Origin: Ovoidimarina sp038744785
GTDB taxonomy: Bacteria > Pseudomonadota > Alphaproteobacteria > Rhodobacterales > Rhodobacteraceae
Reading direction: 5' to 3'
Assembly: GCA_038744785.1 (NCBI GenBank)
Contig: JBCDLX010000008.1
Location: 62,001-126,000, forward strand
DNA: 64,000 bases
In this document: positions 43,121 to 51,403 of the stretch, in pieces
How the letters are laid out: every line of letters begins with the position of its first letter
How positions within the stretch are numbered: position 1 is the first letter of the stretch
Notes under the pieces: generated by a model
Database searches by the model: none
The model's input: only the letters and a program-made list of their open reading frames with translations
Told to the model about the DNA's origin: nothing
Program-made: the position numbers and the translations under genes

Positions 43121-45100
43121 GTGCATCGCTCCGAACGAAAAGGCGCCGGGTCTTCAGAGACCCGGCGCCTTTTTGTTTACAATGGCCGACTCCTGACGGA
43201 TCGACACCTCCGGCGCATCCTTTTCCTTGCCGGTTGGCGCGTGCGCTTTGGTCTTCCTGGACAGCAGGACGCTGTCGGCATCTGGGGCGGTGCCCCAACA
43301 GCATGGCGCGGCGCGCACGTGTCTCGCGCGCGAGCAGCCCCGCTGATCAGACTTGAAGACGCGCCCATCCGATCGCTTTTTCCCGGTCGGTCCGGCGAAC
43401 CGACCCTAGGGTTGACGATAGACACACGCGGCTTGCATTTCGACCCTGCCGCGCCTTCGGACCTAGAACTGCTTCTCTCCTCCCATCCTCTGAACGATCC
43501 CAGGCTCCTTGCGCGCGCAACGGATGCGATGGACTTCATCGCACGCCGTCATTTGTCGAAGTACGCCGCGACCGACCCCGGCTTGACCGCCCCGGGTACC
43601 GGCCATGTCGTGGTCATAGACCAGGCACAAGGCGATGCCTCGCTGACCGCGACGGGTGCGGACGCAGCGCTTTTTCGCGATCTTCTGGAGCGCGCCCGCC
43701 ACGAACATCCAAATGCACCGATTATTGTAAAGGCGCATCCCGAAACGGCCTTGGGTCACCGCCCTGGTCACTTGGGCCCTGGCGATTTGTCCGCGGGGAT
43801 GACCCTTCTGTCTGAGCCGATCAGCCCCACCAATCTGTTCTCGGGCGCGCGCGCGGTTTACGCTGTTTCGTCGGGTCTGGGCGCGGAGGCCATTTACCAC
43901 GGGCACAAGCCTATTGTCGCCGGCGGCCCTTTCTATGCGGGCTGGGGGCTCAGTGAGGATCTGAACGCGTTCCCGCGACGGGGACGTGCCCTGACGTCCG
44001 CGCAGCTTTTTGCAGCCGCGATGATCTTGTTTCCGATGTGGTACGATCCCATTGGTGACCGCCTGACCGAGCTTGAAGACGTCCTTTATTCGCTTGACGC
44101 CCGAGCGCGCGCCTGGCGCGAAGACCGCAGCGGTTGGCACGCGGAAGGAATGACCGCCTGGAAGCGACCGCATATCAAGCGGGTCTTCGGCCAGTTTGGA
44201 AAGCTCTCCTTTGGGCCGCCGAGAGCAAACGCGAAAAAGCGCATCGTTTGGGCCCGTCGGGCCAACCCAGAGGATCGCGCCGCAGTCCGCGTCGAAGACG
44301 GCTTTTTGCGCTCGCGCGGACTGGGCGCGGCGCTGACCCCACCCGTCTCACTTGTGGCCGATGATTTGGGTATCTACTACGATCCGCGGCGTGAAAGCCG
44401 ACTTGAACATCTTATCGCGGCGGCCTGCGCCCTGCCCGAGGCCGATCTCGCCCGGGCCCGCGCCCTCTCCCACCAGATTATCGAACGCGGGCTGTCGAAG
44501 TACGGCGTGGGTGCGGCTGCCACGCCCCTGCCGGACGGGCATCGCATCCTAATCCCGGGTCAGGTGCCAGACGACGCGTCGGTCCAGTCGGCGGCGGGCG
44601 AGATCACAACCGACGCCGCTCTTCTCCGTCTGGCTCGGCAGAAGAACCCAAATGCCACTCTGATATACAAGCCGCACCCGGACGTCGTAGCCGGATTTCG
44701 AGAAGGCACGCGCGCGCTCGACACTGCCGATGTCGTCTTGGCCGATGTTGACCCCGCGTTGCTACTGGACCAGGTTCAGGAAGTCTGGACGATGACCTCG
44801 CTCTTGGGATTCGAGGCTCTTCTGCGTGGTGTTCCGGTCACCACGACGGGCGCACCATTCTATGCTGGCTGGGGTCTGACAACGGATCTTGGCGCAGTTC
44901 CGGACCGCCGCACGGCGCGGCCATCACGTGACGCGCTGGTCCATGCGGCATTGGTCGACTACCCCCGCTACTCTGATCCGGTGACCGGTCGGGCGCTGTC
45001 GCCGGAGGCTGCCGTGTATCGCTTGGCGCACGGGCCCTGGCCCGGACCAAGGGGCGGGCTTGCCCGGCTTCAACACCTGCGGGCCGCGTGGCTGCGCTAA
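43121..45100 (+). CDS. kpsC: capsule polysaccharide synthesis protein, KpsC-like
   Basis: About 659 residues from GTG 43121. KpsC has two tandem Kdo-transferase modules, and both are visible: RLEDAPIRSLFPGRSGEP with GPFYAGWGLSEDL in the first, and RVEDGFLRSRGLGA with APFYAGWGLTTDLG in the second, each also with a KxHP motif. With KpsS it builds the poly-Kdo linker of the capsule lipid anchor. The family N-terminus RRLFVYNGRLLTDRHLRRI is encoded through the right arm and T-tract of the intrinsic terminator at 43141-43175. No strong ribosome site precedes the GTG. Its 3' end overlaps convergent ribD by four bases. Confidence 0.85.
   Translation: MHRSERKGAGSSETRRLFVYNGRLLTDRHLRRILFLAGWRVRFGLPGQQDAVGIWGGAPTAWRGAHVSRARAAPLIRLEDAPIRSLFPGRSGEPTLGLTIDTRGLHFDPAAPSDLELLLSSHPLNDPRLLARATDAMDFIARRHLSKYAATDPGLTAPGTGHVVVIDQAQGDASLTATGADAALFRDLLERARHEHPNAPIIVKAHPETALGHRPGHLGPGDLSAGMTLLSEPISPTNLFSGARAVYAVSSGLGAEAIYHGHKPIVAGGPFYAGWGLSEDLNAFPRRGRALTSAQLFAAAMILFPMWYDPIGDRLTELEDVLYSLDARARAWREDRSGWHAEGMTAWKRPHIKRVFGQFGKLSFGPPRANAKKRIVWARRANPEDRAAVRVEDGFLRSRGLGAALTPPVSLVADDLGIYYDPRRESRLEHLIAAACALPEADLARARALSHQIIERGLSKYGVGAAATPLPDGHRILIPGQVPDDASVQSAAGEITTDAALLRLARQKNPNATLIYKPHPDVVAGFREGTRALDTADVVLADVDPALLLDQVQEVWTMTSLLGFEALLRGVPVTTTGAPFYAGWGLTTDLGAVPDRRTARPSRDALVHAALVDYPRYSDPVTGRALSPEAAVYRLAHGPWPGPRGGLARLQHLRAAWLR
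43141..43175 (+). terminator. strong intrinsic terminator inside the 5' end of kpsC
   Basis: A perfect 13-bp stem, AGGCGCCGGGTCT (43141-43153) with AGACCCGGCGCCT (43158-43170), TCAG loop, followed by a T-run (TTTTTGTTT). It starts 26 bases after the export lipoprotein stop at 43115, as expected for its terminator, but it also lies within the kpsC reading frame. It therefore can act as an attenuator, or transcription must pass through it for kpsC expression. Confidence 0.9.
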
Positions 45101-46200
45101 GTGCGCACCCAACGGGTTAGCACGTCGGCGCCCACCGGTTCCGCGCGAGCAAGCTGAAACCGCGGGGCTTCGGCCAGAACATCGACCCCCATCGCGCCAA
45201 TCGCCGGACGGCCTTCGGCGCCAAGGATCAGCCCGGCTTGAAACCCAAGGATCTCATCCACAAGGCCGGCATTCAAAAGCGAAGACGCAAGCGTCCCACC
45301 GCCTTCGCAAAAGACCCGGGTCAAACCGCGTTCGCCCAGCGCGGACAGCATCGCGGCAGGGTCGATCCGACTGCCAGGGCCAACCGGTACGCCGATCAAA
45401 TCGGCCCTCAGGCCTTCCCACATCGCCCTCCGATCGGGGTCGATATCGCGTGCGCCGTGCACCAGCCAAAGCGGGACGTCGCGCGCGCTTGTTGCCAAGC
45501 GGCCATCGGCAGGAAGATCAAGCTGACGCGCGGCCACGATCCGCACCGGCTGGCGCACCGGTCCGAACCCGCGCACTGTCAGGTCCGGATCATCCGCTCG
45601 CGCCGTGCCACCGCCAACCAGAACCGCGTCATGTGACAGCCTCAGGGCGTGAACCCGCCGGCGCGCCGCATCACCAGTGATCCAGCGGCTTTCACCGGTC
45701 GCTGTGGCGATCCGGCCGTCAAAACTGGTCGCGAGCTTCAGCGTTACAGCCGGACGGCCGTGCCGGATAAGCGTGAAAAAACCCTTATGCACATCCTCTG
45801 CGAGGCTTTGGCCAACGCCAATCTCGACATCGATCCCGGCCGTGCGTAGCTTCCCGATCCCGCGCCCTGCAACACGGGGGTCGGGGTCTTCGACCGGAAC
45901 GACGACACGCGCCACACCTGCGTCGATCAGAGCTTCTGCACATGGCGGTGTCTTGCCGTAATGCGCACAAGGCTCAAGCGAGACATAAGCCGTCGCGCCC
46001 CGCGCAGCCGGGCCTGCGCGTTCAAGCGCGCGGACCTCGGCATGGGGGCGTCCGCCGATCTCGGTACGGCCCCGGGAGATGACCCGCCCGTCTTTGACGA
46101 TCAGACAGCCTACCGCAGGGTTTGGCCAGACGCGGCCAAGTCCACGCGCGCCATACGCGATCGCCGCACCCATAAACCGCGCGTCAGCGGGGTCGGTCAC
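45097..46200 (-). CDS. ribD: bifunctional riboflavin deaminase/reductase RibD
   Basis: 367 residues. The N-terminal zinc deaminase has HAEVRALERAG and LEPCAHYGKTPPCAEALI; the C-terminal reductase has TLKLATSFDGRIATATGESR, then WITGDAARRRVHALRLSHD, then VFCEGGGTLASSLLNAGLVD. It carries out the second and third steps of the pyrimidine branch of riboflavin synthesis. It starts four bases into nrdR (ATGA junction), so nrdR-ribD are one operon. It ends convergent to kpsC. Confidence 0.95.
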   Translation of the reverse strand: MTDPADARFMGAAIAYGARGLGRVWPNPAVGCLIVKDGRVISRGRTEIGGRPHAEVRALERAGPAARGATAYVSLEPCAHYGKTPPCAEALIDAGVARVVVPVEDPDPRVAGRGIGKLRTAGIDVEIGVGQSLAEDVHKGFFTLIRHGRPAVTLKLATSFDGRIATATGESRWITGDAARRRVHALRLSHDAVLVGGGTARADDPDLTVRGFGPVRQPVRIVAARQLDLPADGRLATSARDVPLWLVHGARDIDPDRRAMWEGLRADLIGVPVGPGSRIDPAAMLSALGERGLTRVFCEGGGTLASSLLNAGLVDEILGFQAGLILGAEGRPAIGAMGVDVLAEAPRFQLARAEPVGADVLTRWVRT

Positions 46201-46664
46201 TCGGCGTCAGGCTCTGGCGGCCGAAGGTCGTGAATGAAATCTTCGAAATCGTCGGCGGCCTGGAAGTTTTTGTAAACGCTAGCGAACCGGACATAGGCGA
46301 CCATGTCGATGCGCGCGAGGCTTTCCATCACAATCTCGCCGATTGTCTTTGAAGGAATATCCGTCTCGCCCATCGATTCAAGTCGACGCACAATGCCCGA
46401 GATCATCTGATCGATCCGTTCGGGATCAATTGGGCGCTTCTGCATCGCGATACGGATCGACCGCTCAAGCTTATCCCGATCAAAATCCTCGCGTTTCCCG
46501 GTCGACTTGATCACTACCAAGTCGCGAAGCTGAACGCGTTCATAGGTTGTAAAACGCCCGCCGCAGGCCGGACAAAACCGTCTGCGACGAATTGCAACGT
46601 GGTCTTCCGCTGGCCGCGAATCCTTCACCTGCGTGTCGATATTTCCGCAAAACGGACAGCGCAT
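46197..46664 (-). CDS. nrdR: transcriptional repressor NrdR
   Basis: 155 residues. An N-terminal zinc ribbon (C3, C6 in MRCPFCGNIDTQVKDSRP; C31, C34 in FCPACGGRFTTYERVQL) and an ATP-cone domain (VVIKSTGKREDFDRDKLERS) identify the nucleotide-sensing repressor of ribonucleotide reductase genes. The ATG at 46664 is fixed by the MRCPFCG start. nrd genes are not in the window. Confidence 0.95.
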   Translation of the reverse strand: MRCPFCGNIDTQVKDSRPAEDHVAIRRRRFCPACGGRFTTYERVQLRDLVVIKSTGKREDFDRDKLERSIRIAMQKRPIDPERIDQMISGIVRRLESMGETDIPSKTIGEIVMESLARIDMVAYVRFASVYKNFQAADDFEDFIHDLRPPEPDAE

Positions 46665-46783
46665 GTCTTTCCCCCGATGCTCCCAAATCCTGCCTCTTGG
46701 GGGCCATTGCCCCAATCTCGCCGTCACTATAGGGGGTCGCCCATACTTTGGGTAGATGTGAATCGCGGGCACTAGATCAGGGG

Positions 46784-47188
46784 TTAGTCCAGATGCGCGG
46801 CAACCTCACGTCGGTGGGGCCAGTCGCGATGCTCCCACAGGTAAATCCCCTGCCACGTCCCGAGGCGCAGGGTATCGCCGCTTACAGGAATGGAGACCGA
46901 GACCGGCAACAGGCTGGCGCGAATATGGGCTGGCATATCGTCGGGGCCTTCGAAGGTGTGGGTCAGGTAGGACATCGCCGGATCATCGGCGCGCGGGGCC
47001 AGACGTGAAAGGTAAGCCGCCAGATCGCGTTGGACATCCGGATCGGCGTTCTCTTGGATCAGAAGCGAGCAGGAGGTGTGGCGGACGAAAAGCGTCAGAA
47101 CCCCCTCGCCTTTCACCCAAGCCGCAACATCGCGGGTGAACTCATAAAGCCCGGGACCATGGGTTTCGATCACGAATGTCGTCTGCAT
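46784..47188 (-). CDS. YjbQ family protein (UPF0047)
   Basis: 134 residues. Conserved YjbQ motifs: LFVRHTSCSLLIQENADPDV and SYLTHTFEGPDDMPAHIRAS, then LRLGTWQGIYLWEHRDWPH. These histidine/glutamate motifs bind a metal or phosphate. Some members have weak thiamine-phosphate synthase activity; the physiological role is unsettled. A single gene oriented with its neighbours. Confidence 0.88.
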   Translation of the reverse strand: MQTTFVIETHGPGLYEFTRDVAAWVKGEGVLTLFVRHTSCSLLIQENADPDVQRDLAAYLSRLAPRADDPAMSYLTHTFEGPDDMPAHIRASLLPVSVSIPVSGDTLRLGTWQGIYLWEHRDWPHRREVAAHLD

Positions 47189-47215
47189 GGACCAAACGTC
47201 TCAAGCGATAGAAAA

Positions 47216-47566
47216 CTAGAGCTCGATCGCACCATCATCGGGCACTGGCGCGGGATCGGTGTCAGGCTCGGGCACCGGATCCGTTTCAATGGGCGTCTTG
47301 CGGCGCAGGATTATATCCCCGTTGGGCAGGATCTCTGGCGGGTGATATGCATCAAGGCGCCCGAGTTGGTCCTGCAAAGCCTCAAGCGCTGGTCCAATCT
47401 CGCGTTGAAGGTCTTCAAGCGCCGGATCGAGCCTGTTCAGAAACTCTTCCAGCAGCATACGAGAACCGCGTTCGATCAACCCCATCGGGTCGTCTTCGTC
47501 GCCCGCGTTCTGTGCTGCAGCGGGCAAAGCGGCAAGGCAGATGGCAAATGCAACGGCGATACGCAT
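47216..47566 (-). CDS. small secreted acidic protein, function unknown
   Basis: 116 residues with a signal peptide (1-19, PAAAQ). The mature part has a helical segment rich in leucine and glutamate (LLEEFLNRLDPALEDLQREI, ALEALQDQLGRL), able to form a coiled coil, and an acidic proline-rich tail (EPDTDPAPVPDDG). It resembles short periplasmic proteins common in Rhodobacteraceae, but no function is known. It lies 27 bases upstream of the YjbQ gene. Confidence 0.7.
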   Translation of the reverse strand: MRIAVAFAICLAALPAAAQNAGDEDDPMGLIERGSRMLLEEFLNRLDPALEDLQREIGPALEALQDQLGRLDAYHPPEILPNGDIILRRKTPIETDPVPEPDTDPAPVPDDGAIEL

Positions 47567-47600
47567 ATCTGACTATACCGCAGATCGCAGGCGGCGGCCA

Positions 47601-48623
47601 TCAGAAGTCCAGATCAAGCGTCACTGGAAAGTGATCGGACGCTGTCAGCAAAGCATCGCGCAGTTCCGGCAGCCGGTAGCATCCGGGATCGTCGAACGGA
47701 TGCCAGATGCGCCAGCGGCCCTGATCCTTCAAACCGGGCGAGACCATGATGTAATCAAGAAGCGTCTGAAGGTACCGGTTTTGATCCGTCATCCAGAACC
47801 GTGCGGTCGACGGCATCGCGCCAAACCGACGATGGAGAAGCGCTTCTGCATGCGGGTCGTAAAGGCGAGAAGCGGCGTCTTCGCCAAGGACGATCTCGAC
47901 CCCGGATCGGCGGAAGAGTTTTTCATACTCATCAAGGCCCGGCCCGTCATTCAGATCTCCAAGGACGATCAGTGTATCGCCATTCGCCAAATGGTTTTCA
48001 ACCCGTTGCCTAAGCCAGATGCACTGGGCCAGCTGCTTGCGGCGGTTCGCGATCGCCTCTCGCATAATGGCTGCGCGTCCACGTGCGCCGTGCGGTGCCT
48101 TGGATTTGGCATGTACACCGATCATCCGAAAGCGCGCACCGCTGGCCGTTTCGACCGCAAGTTCCAGGGGCGGTTTCGACCATCGGACAGTGTCGAGCGT
48201 GCTATCTATATCCAGATCGATCCGAAAAACGCCGTCAAAGCGTGGCGCATCCTTGGCCCCGCGCTTACCGGTTTCTTGCCCCAATGGATCATGGTGCGGG
48301 GTCAAAGCGTCAGGATCGTAGAGGAACGCAATTTCCTGCTGCGTGTCATTGACGAAGCCCATAATCGCGCGCCGCGCCCGAAGACCCGCCCATTCTGCAA
48401 ACGTCTCGAGCGCCGCAACACCGTCCCGGCGACTGTGGCTGTCGGGCGCTTCGATCACCATCACCGCATCGGCATCAAGTGCAGTGAAGACTATTCCCAA
48501 TGCCTCAAGCTGCGCCGCGCGCGTCACGTCGTGGCGGCCCGACCAAGCGCTGTCGGCCAGAAGTGCCCCTTGATCGTCGAACAGGTTCGTCATCCATTCG
48601 ACATTGTAGGTTGCGATCCGCAT
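47601..48623 (-). CDS. endonuclease/exonuclease/phosphatase family protein
   Basis: 340 residues of the EEP (DNase I-like/Mg-dependent phosphoesterase) fold. Motifs: IATYNVEWMTNLFDDQGAL at the start, VMVIEAPDSHSR, VHAKSKAPHGA, TLIVLGDLNDGPGLDEYE, TDQNRYLQTLLDYIMVS and the terminal TASDHFPVTLDLDF. Members cleave DNA, RNA or phosphoinositides; nothing here fixes the substrate. No signal peptide, so probably cytosolic. Followed by a DnaJ-like gene after three bases. Confidence 0.86.
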   Translation of the reverse strand: MRIATYNVEWMTNLFDDQGALLADSAWSGRHDVTRAAQLEALGIVFTALDADAVMVIEAPDSHSRRDGVAALETFAEWAGLRARRAIMGFVNDTQQEIAFLYDPDALTPHHDPLGQETGKRGAKDAPRFDGVFRIDLDIDSTLDTVRWSKPPLELAVETASGARFRMIGVHAKSKAPHGARGRAAIMREAIANRRKQLAQCIWLRQRVENHLANGDTLIVLGDLNDGPGLDEYEKLFRRSGVEIVLGEDAASRLYDPHAEALLHRRFGAMPSTARFWMTDQNRYLQTLLDYIMVSPGLKDQGRWRIWHPFDDPGCYRLPELRDALLTASDHFPVTLDLDF

Positions 48624-48626
48624 GGC

Positions 48627-49310
48627 CTATTCGGTCCGGGAGGCGCTGATCTCTTCCCACGCGCGGTTGATCGCAATCAGCCGCTTCTCGGCCAGCTTCA
48701 CCGCTTCTTCGGGGACGCCGCGAGCGATCATCCGGTCCGGGTGGGTTTCGCGCACCTTTTGCCGCCAGATCGCACGAATTTCGTCAAGCGTGGCACCGGG
48801 CTCAATCCCAAGCACGCAATAGGGATCTTCGACCGCACCGGCAACGTGACGGGCGCGCACCGCCCGAAAACCACGCTCATCAATTCCAAAGATGCGGGCA
48901 ACTTCACGCAGAAACTCGTCTTCGGCCGGGTGATAGTCGCCGTCGGCTACCGCAATGAAGAAAAGCCCTTCCATTAAATCGTCAAGCGCCGCGCGATCTT
49001 GACCAAACATCCCGGCGATCCGGTTGGCGTAGACCCGAAAACCCGCCACGTCCTGCCTAGCAAGGTTGAAGACACGCGCGGCATTCGCTTCTTCGCTGGC
49101 CGGTATCGTAAAGACCTGGCGGAACGCCGCGACCTCGTCTTTGGTGACAAGCCCATCTGCCTTTGCCATTTTCGCACCAAGCGCAATCACCGCGATTGTG
49201 AACGCGATGGACCGTTCGGGGGGCGTTCGCAGTCGGTCAAACAGCGTCGAGAGCGCTTCGCCAGAGGCGAGCGCCTGCAACACAGCACCAATACGGGCCC
49301 AGATGGACAT
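48627..49310 (-). CDS. TerB-DnaJ protein (DjlA-like)
   Basis: 227 residues. The N-terminal half is a TerB-like helical domain (LGAKMAKADGLVTKDEVAAF, MEGLFFIAVADGDYHPAEDE). The C-terminal J domain begins DPYCVLGIEPGATLDEIRAI and carries the HPD motif in RETHPDRMIARG. It is therefore a DnaK co-chaperone type. DjlA of E. coli has a membrane anchor; none is obvious here. The ATG at 49310 is chosen (MSIWARIGAV). Confidence 0.88.
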   Translation of the reverse strand: MSIWARIGAVLQALASGEALSTLFDRLRTPPERSIAFTIAVIALGAKMAKADGLVTKDEVAAFRQVFTIPASEEANAARVFNLARQDVAGFRVYANRIAGMFGQDRAALDDLMEGLFFIAVADGDYHPAEDEFLREVARIFGIDERGFRAVRARHVAGAVEDPYCVLGIEPGATLDEIRAIWRQKVRETHPDRMIARGVPEEAVKLAEKRLIAINRAWEEISASRTE

Positions 49311-49411
49311 GGGTTGAACTGTAACGGCTATGGACAAGCGGGGACAGGACATTTGACCCCATTCGCCCCTCGTCTCTCGCCGGTCCCACAACGGGCGCTA
49401 GCTTGCACAAA

Positions 49412-49954
49412 ATGACGGCGGACACCCTGCCTCGACTTGCTCTTTCTGTACGCCAGCCCTGGGCCTGGGCCATTCTGCATGGCGGCAAAATAATCGAGAA
49501 CCGCTCCCAATCCGCGATCCGCGCGGGTCGTATGGAACCGGGAACGGTGTGTCTTCACGCCGCGCGCGGGATGAAGCGGGACGAGTATGATTGGGCCGTG
49601 TGGCGCCTTGCCCGTCACGGGGTTCAGGCACCAAGGCCGGACGCGCTGGTCCGGGGCGCGATCATCGGAACGATCGAGGTGACCGGGATCATCACTCAAA
49701 GTGACAGCGAATGGTTCGGCGGTGAGGCAGGCCTGACCCTTGCAAACCCAGTCACGATCACGCCGATCCCGTCAAGTGGCGCATTGGGCTACTTTCCGTG
49801 GACGCCCGGCGGTGAGATTGCCAATCCGGCAGCATGGATGCTGCGGTGGGATGCGCCAGCGGGTGACACGCCCTCTTTGTTCCCCGAGACCGCACCGGCC
49901 TACGAAACACCGCCCGAGAAGCCCTTTGGCCGCAACCGGCGGTCGACGCGCTAA
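49412..49954 (+). CDS. ASCH domain-like protein
   Basis: 180 residues. The core reads LSVRQPWAWAILHGGKIIEN then TVCLHAARGMKRDEYDW and VRGAIIGTIEVTGIIT, the pattern of ASCH/PUA-like folds that bind RNA or small nucleic acids. The proline-rich C-terminus (FPETAPAYETPPEKPF) is probably unstructured. The ATG at 49412 begins the conserved region. It overlaps the convergent acetyltransferase gene by four bases. Confidence 0.78.
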   Translation: MTADTLPRLALSVRQPWAWAILHGGKIIENRSQSAIRAGRMEPGTVCLHAARGMKRDEYDWAVWRLARHGVQAPRPDALVRGAIIGTIEVTGIITQSDSEWFGGEAGLTLANPVTITPIPSSGALGYFPWTPGGEIANPAAWMLRWDAPAGDTPSLFPETAPAYETPPEKPFGRNRRSTR

Positions 49955-50439
49955 ACCTGCTTCTGCATCAAAATGAGGTCCCACCACCGGTCGAATTTCC
50001 AACCCGCCTGCGGGATGCTGCCGACCTGGGCGAACCCAAGGGCCGCGTGAAAGGCGATGGCGCCGGAATTGGCCGAAGACAGCGCACCGATCAACGAGCG
50101 GTGGCCACTGGCACGGGCACATTCCTCAAGCGCGGCCATCAAGGCACGTCCCACGCCACGACCGCACGCGGCTGGCGCAAGCATCACCGTATGCTCCATC
50201 GTTCTGCGGTATCCCGGCCCTGAACGGAACGGTGCGAAGCTTGCAAACCCCGAAAGCGCGCCGCCCTCATCCGCGGCAAGAAACGGATAGCCGTCGTTCG
50301 TCCGGTCCCTAATCAGATCCGCGAGGCCGGTCGTGCTCTTCTCTTCCGTAGTAAAGGTGATCGCCGTGTCACGAATATAGGGGTTCCAGATCGCTGCGAT
50401 TGCCGCGGCATCTGACGGTTCGGCAGCCCGCATGATCAT
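49951..50439 (-). CDS. GNAT N-acetyltransferase, phosphinothricin-acetyltransferase-like
   Basis: 162 residues. The opening RAAEPSDAAAIAAIWNPYIR and EEKSTTGLADLIRDR, and acetyl-CoA binding AACGRGVGRALMAALEECAR, are typical of the Pat/YncA subfamily. Such enzymes acetylate toxic or methionine-like amino acid analogues. It is the last gene of a five-gene overlapping operon headed by an Anbu-type protein. Confidence 0.88.
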   Translation of the reverse strand: MIMRAAEPSDAAAIAAIWNPYIRDTAITFTTEEKSTTGLADLIRDRTNDGYPFLAADEGGALSGFASFAPFRSGPGYRRTMEHTVMLAPAACGRGVGRALMAALEECARASGHRSLIGALSSANSGAIAFHAALGFAQVGSIPQAGWKFDRWWDLILMQKQV

Positions 50440-51056
50440 TGAAGTATGCGGGTGCCACCCGGCGTTTCAATCAGCGCCCGCAATTCGACATTGGGGCCTT
50501 GGGTGAGGTGCAAGATCTCTAGACGGCCAAGCGCGGGGAATGCCGCGCGCAAATCGTCTGCGGCGGGATGCGCGACTTCCAGCTTGGAAAGCCGAATGCC
50601 GTGGTCGGGCAAGTGGTCAGCAGGATGAGCCGCGCCATCCCATTGTATCAGCGCTGGCGCCGCGCCTTCGAACGGCAGACGCCCGGTTCCAGGCACCGCC
50701 ATTGTCCAGGAGTACCGGCCGCGCTGAAACGCGACCGGCACGCCCATGCCAGCCGGAGCGATTGCGAGTTCCCCACTCAAATCGGCGGTGCGCGCGATCC
50801 AGTTTGACAGGCGTGGCGCACCCGAAAACCGGTCCAGATCAAACCAGCGTGGACGGCCCGGGTCGCGACCCGCAGGATTGATGGCAATGGCTTCAAGATA
50901 AATCCCCGGACCCAGCGACAAGAGCCGGTTATGAGTGCCCATCTCGACATGAACGCCACCGGGTTCCAGCGCCTGACCAAGTGCGGCTTCGACATGGGCG
51001 GTCGCCTCCGCAAGCGTCTCGCCCGCGACAGCGAGATGGTCAAGCTCCAGCGTCAT
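50436..51056 (-). CDS. glyoxalase-like (VOC-type) protein
   Basis: 206 residues resembling the Glyoxalase_3/VOC-like family: LDHLAVAGETLAEATAHVEA, then EMGTHNRLLSLGPGIYLEAI, then PRWFDLDR. Metal ligands would be H in LDHLAV and E in YLEAI. The ATG at 51056 gives MTLELDHL. It overlaps genes on both sides by four bases, so it is translationally coupled. The substrate is unknown. Confidence 0.83.
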   Translation of the reverse strand: MTLELDHLAVAGETLAEATAHVEAALGQALEPGGVHVEMGTHNRLLSLGPGIYLEAIAINPAGRDPGRPRWFDLDRFSGAPRLSNWIARTADLSGELAIAPAGMGVPVAFQRGRYSWTMAVPGTGRLPFEGAAPALIQWDGAAHPADHLPDHGIRLSKLEVAHPAADDLRAAFPALGRLEILHLTQGPNVELRALIETPGGTRILQ

Positions 51057-51403
51057 GCAGGTTGCCAAAGCTCGATCGGATTGCCCTCTGGGTCGTGCAC
51101 CCGCGCGAAACGACCGATCTCTGGCATGTCCCAGTCGGGGTTGGTTTCAACGGCGATCCCGGCACCTTCCAGGCGTGCGGTGACCGCATCAAGATCATCG
51201 ACGCGGATATTGAACATAAAGCTGCGGTCCGCGGGCCAATAGTCGCTGTTGCGATCGAAAAGCCCCAGGACCGAAACACCCTCTGACTGCGGCCAGGGGC
51301 CGTTCGCCCCAATGCCGAAATGCTGCAGGTACCATTTGGCCAGCAGTTCGGGATCATCGGCCCGGAAAAACAGCCCGCCAATGCCTGTTACGTTATGTGT
51401 CAT
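51053..51403 (-). CDS. VOC family (glyoxalase/bleomycin resistance-like) protein
   Basis: 116 residues, a single-domain VOC fold: IGGLFFRADDPELLAKWYLQ, DRSFMFNIRVDDLDAVTARL and FARVHDPEGNPIELWQP with the C-terminal metal glutamate. Such proteins act as metal-dependent isomerases, dioxygenases or binding proteins. It overlaps both adjacent genes by four bases. Confidence 0.88.
   Translation of the reverse strand: MTHNVTGIGGLFFRADDPELLAKWYLQHFGIGANGPWPQSEGVSVLGLFDRNSDYWPADRSFMFNIRVDDLDAVTARLEGAGIAVETNPDWDMPEIGRFARVHDPEGNPIELWQPA

Noticed and set aside
47541..48977. Long plus-strand open frame of about 478 codons
   Set aside because: It lies opposite the EEP-family and DjlA-like genes, whose catalytic motifs are unmistakable on the minus strand; the plus frame has no domain.
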